64,000 nt of DNA from Kudoa neothunni (lineage: Eukaryota > Cnidaria): positions 11,098,001 to 11,162,000 of the forward strand of contig OZ199839.1 in the NCBI GenBank assembly GCA_964304625.1, written 5' to 3'. Positions 50,874-62,600 of the stretch are shown in pieces (the first letter of the stretch is position 1; each line of letters opens with the position of its first letter). The translations under genes and the position numbers were made by a program. A model generated the notes under the pieces. The model worked only from the letters and a program-made list of their open reading frames with translations, had not been told where the DNA came from and searched no databases.

Positions 50874-50885
50874 TGCGCACGCACG
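50874..50885. promoter_or_regulatory. NRF-1-like motif between SMG5 and its divergent neighbour
   Basis: TGCGCACGCACG, 69 bp before the SMG5 ATG and about 180 bp from the divergent basic-protein block. Confidence 0.4.
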
Positions 50886-50954
50886 TACATTAGGTGTTAA
50901 GGAACAACGCTGCTTACTGTAACTTTTCTTTAAAAATATAGTTAAATTAACGCA

Positions 50955-53900
50955 ATGCAACCATTATCTGAAGCAGAGAGTTTAAAGTAAGCATTATTAG
51001 TTCTCAAAATTGACTCTCTAACACCATAAAAGTGATATATCCAGAGATTTACAACATTTGGCCGATCAAAACAATTCATCCAATGATAGCATTGATACTT
51101 ATAACAATTTGAAAGAGTTGAGAGAATCGTATATAGTTTGATTTTGTACGCATAATTTTGACTGGTTGTACAGAGTTTTGACAAGATTGGAGCAATTTAT
51201 TGTCGCACATCCAAGCAAGAATAATAAAAAGTTGATGGAATTTGTTTGGAAAAAAATCTGCTATCCAAAACTTTCTCGATTGAGACCATATTTGGATTTG
51301 AAATCGACAAAAGTTCTTCCGGTATGTTTATTGTCGGTGTTTCAAGCAGATACCACTCCAGTCGAATTATTCATTAATAATATTTGAAAATTAATAGTAC
51401 GACAGCAGTAAGAGAAATGATTATGTGATTTTATTTTTGAAAATAATTGTCGAATTTCTACATTTTTTCCAAACAACCGAGAACAAAATTGCTGAAAAAC
51501 GAAGCGGCATGGCTTCTGGTAGACAATAACCATTACGCTTTTTTTTAATTTTTATTTATTTCACTTTGTGATAGGCGATAAAGCTGATGATGCTTACCTT
51601 AAAGAAACTCAATTTATGTGCAATATTTGGTGTGGCGATTTGTGTGAGTTGACGATCCACAATAATTAGCTTTAGTAGTTAATTCATTATCTTCCTGTGT
51701 AGATCGTTATCTGTTCAATTATGAGGATACAGCTCTTAATTTCGATAATGCTGTAAAATTCTATCGAAGAGCATTTCTTGTGGACACCAACAATGGTGAT
51801 TTATTTCAACAAATTATCTTACTTTGATTGTTCAAATAGATTCCAGTTACAATCAATTGGGGAGTGCTTTACAAAATTGATGAGGATTATTTTATGTCGA
51901 TGTTCTACCTGATAAAAGGGTATTCCAAGGTGGACGTTTTTAGCAGTATAATTTGGTGTGTTATTAAGTTGTCTTAATACCGAAGATCCCTCCAGTTTAA
52001 TCTCAAAAAACAAGGATTTAACATTTACCGCATTAAATAAAGCCTACAGCTCGCTTTCTGCTGCTGCTGCTGCTACCACCACCAACAACAATTATTCAAA
52101 TGATATAGAGGAGTACCATTTTTTATGCCTGTCTCTGTATTTAGCATACTATTCTGTAATGTTTAGCCGTGATATAGTTGTATTCAAGTACGGGGTTATA
52201 ATGTTGGTTTGTATGTGGTTGGGACTTTCCAAGTAATTGAAATTAAACGGATATATCCTTCATCATGCGAAATACAGGGGGGTAGTCGCAGACAGCAAGT
52301 CTTTTCTTGATGACATCAAAAAACTTCAAGAAAAGATACTATCAAATATGACCACCAAAATACAGTTTATGAGTGCCGAAGATTTGAGTATTTATTCCAA
52401 AACATATATTCTCCTAATTGATTTTTATTGCAAATATTAAAGCATATAAATTGGATTTATTATTAAATTTTTAATCGTTGTAATTAATGCCCACTGAAAT
52501 TTCATTTGAAAAAATACGCGCGCTTGCTTGCGTGTATTTTTCCGTCATATATTAACCCTTGGATTCGCGCGCCAATCTTTGTATTATTTGTGTATAAAAA
52601 TTGTTATTAGGCATGTTACATTTGGTGTATGTTAGACAGAATTTTATCTACATTTAAAAAAAAGCATTATCCACCGACCGACACAATAAAGTTAATTGAA
52701 GGTTTGGCGAAATTACACAAAATATACCTACCAGGTTTTACAACCAAATAATAGAAAGGTGGACGCGCGAATCTAATGGTTAGCCGTTAAAGGTTAATGT
52801 TAGATTGTTAATTTTTATATAACGTATCATAGTTACTCGATTTTTATTATTTTGTTAAAACAACGAATAATTAACTACGATTAAAATTCCATTTATAGGA
52901 TTAAATTTTTGAGTCTTTCAACACTTTCTTTGTTGATTGATATTTGTCTATTTAATATAGATATAAATAAAGAAATTTAATTATCTGTATATAAATTAAT
53001 AAATTTATTTGTTCAAATAGACGCTGAGGTTGATAAAAAATCATTTCGACGCTGCTTGGTCTATGTTTGCGTGTTATTGATTGTGTCGTTAGAAAAACTA
53101 CGAAAAATCGGTAGATATCAATATATACGTCTTTTTGAAGCTCAAATAATCCAATAATCACTATCCACATAGATTCAAGCACCTTTAGAATTGCCCTAGA
53201 ATTTTTTATCGACTTCATCTATCTAACCACAAAATATACTCTGTGCGTTGTTGATCATATCGTTGGATTGATCAACCAACAACAACTACTTGCATCCCCA
53301 AGAAGTAGTGATCAGGTGAACGATGAGGAATTCGTAGCTACACAGTATAAAAATGGATATCTTTGTGGACGTCGGGCTGTAAGGAATGTTTCTACACACA
53401 ATTACCAGCATTTGGTTGATTCTGAATCGGAAATGTCTACCCCTGATGAGTTTGATGATACTGTTGGTCCAGTTGACGTTGAAACTGTTATTCACGGTAG
53501 TCAACAATTGCCTCATCTAATTGATTATTGTCATTCTCACCATTACCTTAGATAAACCAAATAATAAAATGAATGGCGGGTCGTCTATCAAACTCAATTA
53601 TGCATTGGATCACGCCTGCATGGATGTACTAAAAATGGTGGTCGAATGGTTGACAAAATCCTACCATGTTATTCCTGTGATTAATGAAGTAATTTTCTAT
53701 ATTACCTGAGTTGTAAAACGGCTACTCTTAATCCTTGAACTTATAAAGCACTGCTTCCTAACCTCCTTCCTTACTGGAAATTAATATGGAAATTTACAAG
53801 CATTAATAGATAATACTTTGCATTACATAAGTAACAATTAAGCAGATTGTAGAGGTGCATCTTAATCATTATTGTAATGAATCGTCGGACGGAGTTCTAA

Positions 53901-56900
53901 CCCTCGAGTTATAGTCATAGCTTAGAAGGCGGTGCGGTAGCACCGCCTTGCTGCTAATCTCGAATACATTAGCTTTGGTCACATCCGTTATATAACCAAC
54001 CATTACAATTAATTTTTTTACTTTTTATCACTTTTGTCTTTAAGTGTTTGTTTATGTTAAATTATATCATGTGAAAATTCTTAATAAAAAATTTACTTAT
54101 AACTAGCTTTATCATTAATTGTATTAATAGTTCAAAAGTTTTATTTCAAATTATATTTAATTTTAAATTGATATTTCTTCTATTTTTCTGGGACTTGTCT
54201 CATAATGATCAATTTAATAGATTGTTTTCAAGTATAAAATATATAATTCCATCACATATTTATTGAAGGTTTAGATATTGAAAAAATGATTGTTTTGGTG
54301 TGTAATGTTTTTTATCATTATGTATAAATCATCTACTACAGGGTTTCTTAACCAGGGGTAAATTTTAGATGTCGAAAGGTAAATTAAGTAACATCAAAAT
54401 TGGATATGGGTAATTTTTGCATAATGCGGTTTTTACGTACTCAAGGATTTCTAAGAAGTTATACTATTTAAGACTATCAAACTTGTTTAGGATGTTGACT
54501 GAAATGCCTAAAATATTTGTTATATAAATTAACTATGGAGTATTTTATTTTATAATATATATTAACAATTCTTTAATCGCCAATAAACGAATTATTTTGA
54601 GTATTAAACTCCAACAAAGTGTAGAAAATGACGCATAATATAATAAAATTAAATATTTAATAAGCTTCATAGAATTAATATGAAAATACATCAAAACTTT
54701 TAAAAGGGAAATCCATTAAAAACATTTTTGAAGTGAATATTTTCTTTTAATAATCGAAATATTTTTGTTATATAAAATCTCTATTTTCGTTAATTATTGT
54801 GTTTATATACATAAAGAGTTAACAACGGAGGAATTATTATATTATGGAATGTGAATTCAATCCTATAAACATATTTCTTATATAGATAATAAAAATTTTA
54901 AGAATATTTAACGAGATTTTTGTAGTTGTTTTTTATCAATAATTTCACGGAAATATGACAAAGTGTTTGAATGAGCGAAACATATATAATTTATTTTGTG
55001 ACTTGATTTTATTGTAACCAGCGCGGAAAATTTAAATTCTTAAAAATAGGCTGCTGTAAAAGGAGTAATCATCCCAGTTGCATAATTTGCAACGATGCGA
55101 AATATTTCGTCAAAAATTTCTCGTTTTTATGAAATAAATTCCTAAATGACTTTTATTTTTACAAAATATATATTAACACAAGGAAATTTGTAATACAGTG
55201 AGAAACCAATTTCGCGAAATCTCCGGGGGGCCAAAGAAAATGCGTCAAATTAATCACGTAACCGCGTGCGACTATTTCAGAACAAATTTATATTTAATGT
55301 TTAAATTGCTTATAAAACGACCAGTTAGCTATTTGTTAATTTTTAAAATATAATTTAAACTCTAGAAACGTGTCCACAGCAAGAAACTATTTTTCAACAA
55401 TCTATGAAATACTCACCTTGTTGCCATTGGTAGAATAAGACAGTTTCGTCTATATGGTAAACGAAATTTTCAGAGTATCGTTTAAAAAATGTTCTGAGTT
55501 GGTTGATCCACTCTGAAATAGTTTCAGGCGTTGCGTCAGCAGATTATTTAATAAAATTTGATTTTTAAATGGTGGATTTTTTTAAACAACGAAACCCATC
55601 ACGAATTGCACATGAAGGTAAACCTTTTTTTCATTGGCTAACTAATTTCTTTTGTTGATTATCGTGACGACGTTTTCTACATTCTTTTTGTTTCGTGTCC
55701 ACTCATACACAATCCTCCTCAACAGAATGAGATTGTCCTACGTGAAAATAATTTCTATTTTTAGATTTTAAAAACAATTATAGGTTCTGATTATTTTATT
55801 TTTCATCTCTAGGATGCCATCAAGAGTCGTGATAATAGATATTTTAACACATGATACAGGGGCAGATTTGGGATCATTAAATTGGGGACTTTCATAATAT
55901 TAGTAATATTGTACTTTTCGGCAATAGATATACAATCGTGTCTCGATATTGCGTAAAACTTCTAATTTAATATTTCTTACAAAATAACTCATCTACTTTA
56001 TAATTTTTTATTAATTTATTGATAATTTCGCGCAATGCATCCTTAACTTGATGCACAGAAAATAATTCAATAGGATTCTCAAAGACTTAAATTTTCTCGC
56101 GGATTTATAAGGTTTTTTACTTGAAACGTTATAACGATTTCATCGGTGTGTATGAGATCAGGATCTTCACTCTAAAAAGTAAATTTACCTTGATCATTTT
56201 AATTTTAATTCAAATGTATAATTTCATTTTCTTCCAAAAAATAATATTATTACACATTATTATCTACACACATGAATATTAAAATCTTTCTATTAATTAC
56301 TTTATAATTTTATTTCGTCGTCACATTACTTTAAAGTTTCATCTTGCTTGTTTTTCAATAAAAATGCGGAAAAAATCAATTATTTTTATTAAATCTTCAT
56401 TAGTTATTTAAGAACTTACAATGCTTTTTATAGTGTATCCATCAGGTTAAAGGGATTAAAGTCAAAAAATGAGTTACACAATAGCGAGACACATGGTTTT
56501 TCCTTATTTGCTTTATATCCGCTTGTTCAAAATTTTTGTTTTTTCGTATAATTATCCATTTAAGAAATGCTGAATATGATTTTTGTTTTATTTGGTGAAT
56601 TAAATCACATGATGCTTAGAAAATTAAATTATGCAGTGTCGAGTCACAACTGTAGTTTTAGGAGGTTTTTGGCATCAATCAGTGACTTAACTAAATAATA
56701 AGCAGGGAGTACGTGAAATTGGATAATCACGTGACTTTTAGCTACATTATTTTGCAGCTATTTAAAATAATTTTTAAAAAATTTTGGATTAAACGTTTAT
56801 AAGAAACACTACACAAACAATGAATAATCAATATTCTACCTAAATAGGTTTTTAAAAAGTGCGTGAAATTGGTTACTTTCTGTATATGTAAATTTATACA

Positions 56901-59649
56901 AGAAACAATGACGCAAAGGTATATTTAAAAAAATCTAATTATAATTAATGTATGTTTATAAATTGGATTCAAATTTTATTTAAATCACTCACGGCCCTGG
57001 ATTCGTCCATAGACCCTAGGTTAAGAACTGCTGCTCTAATGTACCGAAAACCGACTGCATTCCATTCCGATGGACCCCTAGGTAGAAGACTAACCAGATT
57101 TTTATTTTATCGCTTATTACAACAAAATTCCCTAAGAAGAAATATTGAAGATTTTAGTGAATGTAAAATAGAATAAAATGTTATAGCGCAAATAAATTCG
57201 TTAATAATCCCGGTAATCCTACGAATATCAATTTCGTCAACAACCGCCGTATTAGCTTTTAATTCTGATTTTGATTGGCTGTGCGTTGCTCTAATTAACG
57301 CTTTTAATATTCAGATATTAATCTACATAATTCCTTAACTTATTTTTGTGTAATAAATAAACCGTATTTAGTGCAAACAAGACTCAGAAACATTCATTAG
57401 GTGGTTCTAACACCAAAATTTATTTTAAATTACGCACACAGCGTTGGTTTTTGAACAATTTTCTAGAAATAGGGATTTAAGGCGGTTTAAGATTTTTGGT
57501 TACAATGATTCACTCCATTAGTAAGCCATATAATAATTTCGCCATCGTGTCAAGAACTCCCTCCGAAAAATATCATCACCAAAAATCATTTTTATGTAGA
57601 ATCACGTGATCGATTTACAGTTTTAAACAGTATATCTTAAAATCTAGACTGTAGAAAATCCTAAAATTCATCATTATTTACGCTAAAAAGTATTTCTTCT
57701 TTAATATTAGCAAAAACAATTGTGGGGTAGTTTTCTACCCCAAAGTCCATCGGAGGTTGGATAGTGCATATTTCAGTCAGTACAATAGATAAAAATTGTT
57801 ATTTTATTCCAATATATAAATAAAATTATTTGGAAAGAAATACTAATAATCTCAGAAAGTTTGAAATTGTAAGTAACGAATTATACACTAAACAAAGTCT
57901 CATTGGGATGGATTTCTACCCCCAATCCATTCGAGGGTTAAAAATACTTGAAAACCTTCGATCTAGTAGGATAATCTAATGAAATAATTATATTGTGAAA
58001 TTACTTTAAATTCATTAAATCGCTATATTTGTTTCCTTTTTTAAGTGTAAATTTCACATCATCGGAAATTGCAAATTGTAAATAGAAAATATGTAGATAT
58101 TGGAAGTATTATAATGATTTTAATTGTGGGGCACTGCTCTTAAGAATGTAATCATGAATCTGGTTGACTAAAATGATTTGATGCCCATTTTGCAAGTGAC
58201 TACATTAAAATATAGATAACCAACGATGATATTCTTAAATATGTGAGAAAAAACTTGAAACACATTAGGAATGTGTTGTCTTCCGTGGGATTTGATGGTA
58301 GTTGATTTTTGTGCGATGTTTTTAAGTGGTATATCGTTTATGCGATTAGAAAAACAATTAAACATTAAAGGAAATATTGAGAAAGAGACTTTCCCTGAGG
58401 ATATTTTGGTATTGGACCATCATTTGTTTGTTAGCAGCAAACTGCAATCTTTCACTGGTTTTGATCTGTCCACAAATTCGTATGATTCCAGCGAAACAAG
58501 GGTTGCGTTTTTGGGCTGGCTGATAGACAATGACCCGATTTTTAAAGTACTTACGAAGTTGACCAATTCCTTCTTGAGGAATTTTTAGAAAGGGGGATTC
58601 GAAAAGTTAATGAAATCACTTGAATACACACCAAAACCTCAAGCAATTGTCAGTCAACATAAAAATATTGGAAGCGATAATCGACGCAACAAATCCAACC
58701 CTAATAAGGTACAATCTGTTTTCTACAAAAAACTAATCAATCCTCTATTTCACCGAGACTTTTTGAGTTGATTTCTATTGATTTGTAGAGATCAATTAAA
58801 CTTGTGATCATTTAACAAACAAACTTAATCATGATTGTTCGTTTAGAATAAAAAAGATCAAGCAAAATGTATATATGCAACCACTGCCGCTGTCATTGCT
58901 ACCACTGTCCCAGCAACATCCAATCATTCAAAACTTCTCACTGTCAAAGGCAAATGCACTTTAACTCGACCAATGCAAACCGATGGAATGCTCTCGATCA
59001 CCACACCTGATATATGCATTATTGAATATGGATCTTTGCGACATTCGTTGTACTCGGTGAGAAAAATCCTCAAAAATCCTTCCATTACAGTCGTCATCAC
59101 CTCTAGTTGTAAGTTTCAACTGATTATCGTTTATTTGTAAAGATTTGTTGGTATGCGATTTTTGTAATAGGTGTATACAAGCTTGATATTTACAAGAAAA
59201 GTTGTCAAAACGCTAGGGATGCCGCCAAATTTATTGAAGGCGAAATTTCCGCCGGAAACGGGTAATTTTTCGTCACATCTTTGTTGCACACCATATTATT
59301 GTATTGTATGTGTAAATTCCATGTATAGTAGATTAAAATTGCAAGACGAAGACCACTTTATCATTGTCGATAAAAATGAAGTCCCCACAGGCCTTGGAAA
59401 GTTTGTTTTCATTAATAAACATTATGATCCAATATGTTTGGCATGTTTAGATTTTTCATTCCTCTAATTGAATGCGCTCTCTACTACAGAAATCACACAC
59501 CTGCCTCAGTTGATATTACCGTGGTGCTTAGTTATCATGATTTTAAAAAAATCCAACACAATAAGTCACTCACTGATTATCTCCACGAAAAACTTATTGC
59601 CAAAAATATCAATTACGCCAATATTGAAGTGGTTTCGAAGAAAAAATAA
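50955..59649 (+). CDS. SMG5: SMG5, nonsense-mediated mRNA decay factor
   Basis: Eighteen exons (first 50955-50986, then 51045-51128, 51174-51321, 51398-51518, 51575-51643, 51703-51795, 51840-51919, 51969-52232, 52278-52387, 53200-53496, 53552-53688, 58216-58297, 58350-58546, 58589-58708, 58847-59108, 59171-59261, 59329-59400, last 59490-59649) give about 805 residues; human has 1016. The N-terminus is the 14-3-3-like/TPR half (FVWKKICYPKLSRLRPYL, CNIWCGDLYRYLFNYED, KFYRRAF, NQLGS). The middle includes VVDHIVGLINQQQ and MVVEWLTKSYHVIP; then FPEDILVLDHHLF. The end is a PIN domain from about residue 660 (TTPDICIIEYGSLRHSL, VVITSS, NARDAAKFIEGE). SMG5 pairs with SMG7 to bring phosphorylated UPF1 to decay enzymes; its PIN domain is catalytically poor in known species. 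One extra base is needed in exon 51840-51919 between NQLGSA and YKIDED. Two introns are long (812 and 4527 nt) and hold transposons. Confidence 0.9.
52556..52779. mobile_element. piggyBac-type MITE in an SMG5 intron (224 bp)
   Basis: CCCTTGGATTCGCGCGCC at the left and, complemented, CCATTAGATTCGCGCGTCC at the right, flanked by TTAA and TTAG. Non-coding. A separate small hairpin (AAAAATACGCG with CGTGTATTTTT) lies just before it at about 52509-52542. Confidence 0.7.
53689..54338. other. Start of the 4.5-kb SMG5 intron
   Basis: Contains the second copy of the short dispersed repeat; otherwise non-coding. Confidence 0.5.
53873..54007. repeat. Short dispersed repeat, copy 2
   Basis: Homologue of 49838-49968. 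Contains a perfect 8-bp hairpin, GGCGGTGC-GGTA-GCACCGCC. On the minus strand ACCGCCTTCTAAGC resembles a tRNA-Arg(TCT) anticodon arm, followed by a GGGTTAGAACTCC box like a T-arm. Not a functional tRNA. Confidence 0.55.
54339..54530. mobile_element. hAT MITE family a, left end only
   Basis: CAGGGTTTCTTAACC then about 190 bp similar to the left parts of 34461 and 45164, preceded by ATCTACTA, which fits the hAT target. Similarity stops near 54530; no matching right end. Confidence 0.65.
54531..55195. other. Gene-free intron sequence
   Basis: A+T-rich, nothing recognised. Confidence 0.4.
55196..56882 (-). mobile_element. Second Tigger/pogo-type transposon, decayed, 1687 bp
   Basis: CAGTGAGAAACCAATTTCGC at the left and, complemented, CAGAAAGTAACCAATTTCAC at the right match at about three quarters of positions, and both are bounded by TA. 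The minus strand near 55420-55540 reads ADATPETISEWINQL then FVYHIDETVLFYQW, the HTH-to-catalytic junction of a DDE_1 transposase with the first Asp. A different family from the 47098 element. The related fragment at 39320 shares its right end. Confidence 0.8.
56985..57033. mobile_element. hAT-type terminal repeat, single end
   Basis: Complement reads CAGCAGTTCTTAACC then AGGGTCTATGGAC, a common hAT end layout, followed by CTCTAATG, consistent with the hAT target. Its sequence does not match family a, so it is not clearly the partner of 54339. Confidence 0.45.
57034..58215. other. End of the 4.5-kb SMG5 intron
   Basis: Holds two direct copies of a piggyBac-like end motif (57721-57941); otherwise nothing recognised. 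Confidence 0.4.
57721..57941. repeat. Direct duplicate of a piggyBac-type end motif
   Basis: A string near TTTCTACCCC...TCCATCGGAGGTTGG at about 57733-57756 recurs in the same orientation as TTTCTACCCC...TCCATTCGAGGGTTAA at 57914-57941. The second ends in GGGTTAA, like a piggyBac right end. A matching left end is missing. Confidence 0.45.
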
Positions 59650-59667
59650 CTACCTCCAAACATAACT

Positions 59668-59673
59668 AATAAA
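59668..59673 (+). promoter_or_regulatory. Likely polyadenylation signal of SMG5
   Basis: AATAAA, 18 bp after the SMG5 stop codon. Confidence 0.5.
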
Positions 59674-62600
59674 GTCAATTCACTAGTTTGATATTCACCT
59701 TCACTGAACATGGTCCGCTGATTATCTAATGTGATATCTATGTTCAGCCAATATCATACTCGACCTACTGACTTATTGACCGAATCCCATCTGCAATACA
59801 GTAGTTAACTATCTTGCTTCGTCTGACCCACGTTTACTCTTACTATCTCAATAAATATCTAGTTTTGTTTCTTATTCGTTTTTGAATTCTCGTTCGTAAC
59901 TTATTGGAGATTACGCTCACTACAGCAATTCGACGAGTAGTAAAATGCGAGTTTTGTAGCTGAAATATTTAATAATAACAATTGGCTTTAACTGTATATT
60001 AATATAGATGATTTTCATTGAAATTAGTTACGAAAAGCGTTGATTTACTTTTGCACATCTTGTTTATATAAAATCATTGGCTCCCTCAGCGGATATGTGA
60101 TCTGAAGTGAAGGGATGCCAATTTTTTATTTTGTTTTTGACTTTTCACTATCATATAATTGACAATAATGTTATGGGTTGTTCGATATTTTATTAAATAT
60201 ATTGATTGTGTCTTTACAATAAAATTCTTTGCGAAATCAGTGATTGTTAACTCTTATTAGATATTATCGATGTGTACTTGCTTAAATATTCTCTTTTAAT
60301 ATTATAAGTAAAGTTATGGATATAACACTAATACAGATGATTAAAAAAGGTTTTCTTAAGTTTTAACAACGGACACTTGATTTTGAGACGTTCGTATTAT
60401 CAAATGATTATTATTATTATTAATGTTACTTAACATAGTTGATGGAACCCTGATTTATAATTAGCTATAACCGCCTATTTCGTGATCTACAAACTACAAT
60501 ATTATTTTTCAATATTATTGTAACATATTTTTATGTCCCTAGGAGTTTTCAAGGATCGATTTTTTTATCACTGGTTCAAAATTTTCGTTCAGCATTATTA
60601 TAAAGAGAATTTTTTGTTTTATGAGCGAATAATTGTTCGAATTTCGTAAAAATTATTCAAAAATTGAATGACATTATTTTTTGAAAATTTTAACCTTATT
60701 TATATTTATTGGTAGGTAATATAACGAGAAATTGATTTATCCGTTAATTTCTGCCACCTAATTAATGATAAAGCCGAGCTTTTATTATTTACACTTGTGA
60801 AAAATATATTTGTTGAAAACAACATTTTATTTTTATGGATTATTTTGAAATTTTTACTTTTATATATATTCACACACAAATATTCAGATACACCAGTTCA
60901 AAATTCATTTTTTGAAAACCACATATTAATCAATCTAATAATTAGTATCTTTGGAATTAGTCTTCAATGCGCAATTTTGTAGCTGATCAATAAAAACTTT
61001 ACCCGAGATCGCCATTATCATGCTTATCAATCCATCGAGATAAGATAGCGTCTTTTTTGTTATAATAAATCTAATATGGTGGAAAAAACTCCTCATTCGG
61101 ATTGAAGAATGGAAGTGTGATGGAAATAAAAACTATCGATGGCTGGTAGGTTGAATTCTTTCCTTGTTAGTTACTTCTTATGAAATCTCACTCTGTCCAT
61201 TACTACTACCTATTACCCACTATCCTTTTCATGCCGAAATTTTTTGTCTGCGATGTGAAGATAAGATATTACGTTAAAATAGCCAGTTCTAACGAAAAAA
61301 AAGTCAAAATGCTCAAAATAGAATTTTTTAGCCATTGTCATCAAATTACAGATAAAAATGAAAAATTAATAAAATTCCTATTCCTATGTATCATAATCAC
61401 GTAAACACTTCGCAGTGTCTTTAAAAATGCATTAAAAATTTATTATATATCTGATGATTTGTAAATAATGGCTTAATATAATACATATAATTTGCATCGA
61501 TTAATTTTGTTGTGCATGTGCGTCAATTTCGATGTTAACTTTTTGATTTTCAAAGCTTTTACCTATCACAAAATATTTAAAGCTGGAGCTTTTGAAAAGA
61601 AATACAGCAGATAATGTTTTAGTATATATATTTTTTCGTAAAAATAGATATATAATTATAAATAGTGATTTATTAGATAATTTACAACAATAATCCCTGC
61701 ATAACTTTTTTTGATATATATATGGATATTTCAAAACCAGAACAAATTATATTTAAGCAAAAACCAGTCATAGAATATATGACGAATATGGCTATTAATA
61801 AATGGTTTAAAACAGATATATTTTAAATTTTTAAATTCACATTATTTTGCCATAATTCACCAAAATGTGTTTACAATTGGTTTTAAAATAGATAAAAATC
61901 ATCTAAAATTTTTAAAACTATTTGGAAAAAATATTTAAAATAAAGCGCCATGGAAAACCAATTTTTTCTCTTGTTTATCTAAAATTTAAATCAAAATTGG
62001 ACACGAAAGGATTAAGGCATAAAAATACACTTGCAGGTTTGATTGAGAAATAGTTTATCTATCAACTACAAAAAACTCATTGGTATTGATTGATGGTTAT
62101 ATATTATTTATGCGAAATGTCCAAACTCATTTGAGGCTTATATCTATTATCAACGTAATACTTTTGAAGCGGATGTTTTTTACCTTCGAATTTACTCTTG
62201 ACTCTGGAAATGAGCTCCAAAATATTCTTCGTAGTGACCGATAAAACCTCGATTCATCCATATAAATATATAAATGATAATGGAATCATTGAGATTAAAT
62301 TAAAGATATTTTAACGCCTATCTACTCATATTTAAAATTATTTTTTAACATAATAATACAAATTTTTCTTGTTTCTATACAATCCTGAGAATTCCATCCA
62401 AGAGATACAATTGAAATTTTATTAGCGTATAATGAAAACACTATAAAAAATGGGTGCCCATTTTTCATAGAAATATCAACATCAAAACACTAGAGAAATA
62501 TTTTGGTGATAAGATCCAAAAATAATTTTATATGTTCCTCTACAAGTTCGCAAATGTACACGTATAGATTTGAGCGAGTCTTGATCATCCGTTACCTCTT

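Noticed and set aside
54339-57033. A single large hAT element with a Tigger nested inside
   Set aside because: The right end at 57033 does not match family a, and the flanks agree at only five of eight bases; more likely two unrelated ends.
60797-61404. Two short hydrophobic frames downstream of SMG5
   Set aside because: Phe/Ile/Leu-rich readings of this kind arise by chance in A+T-rich DNA; no partner exons or motifs.
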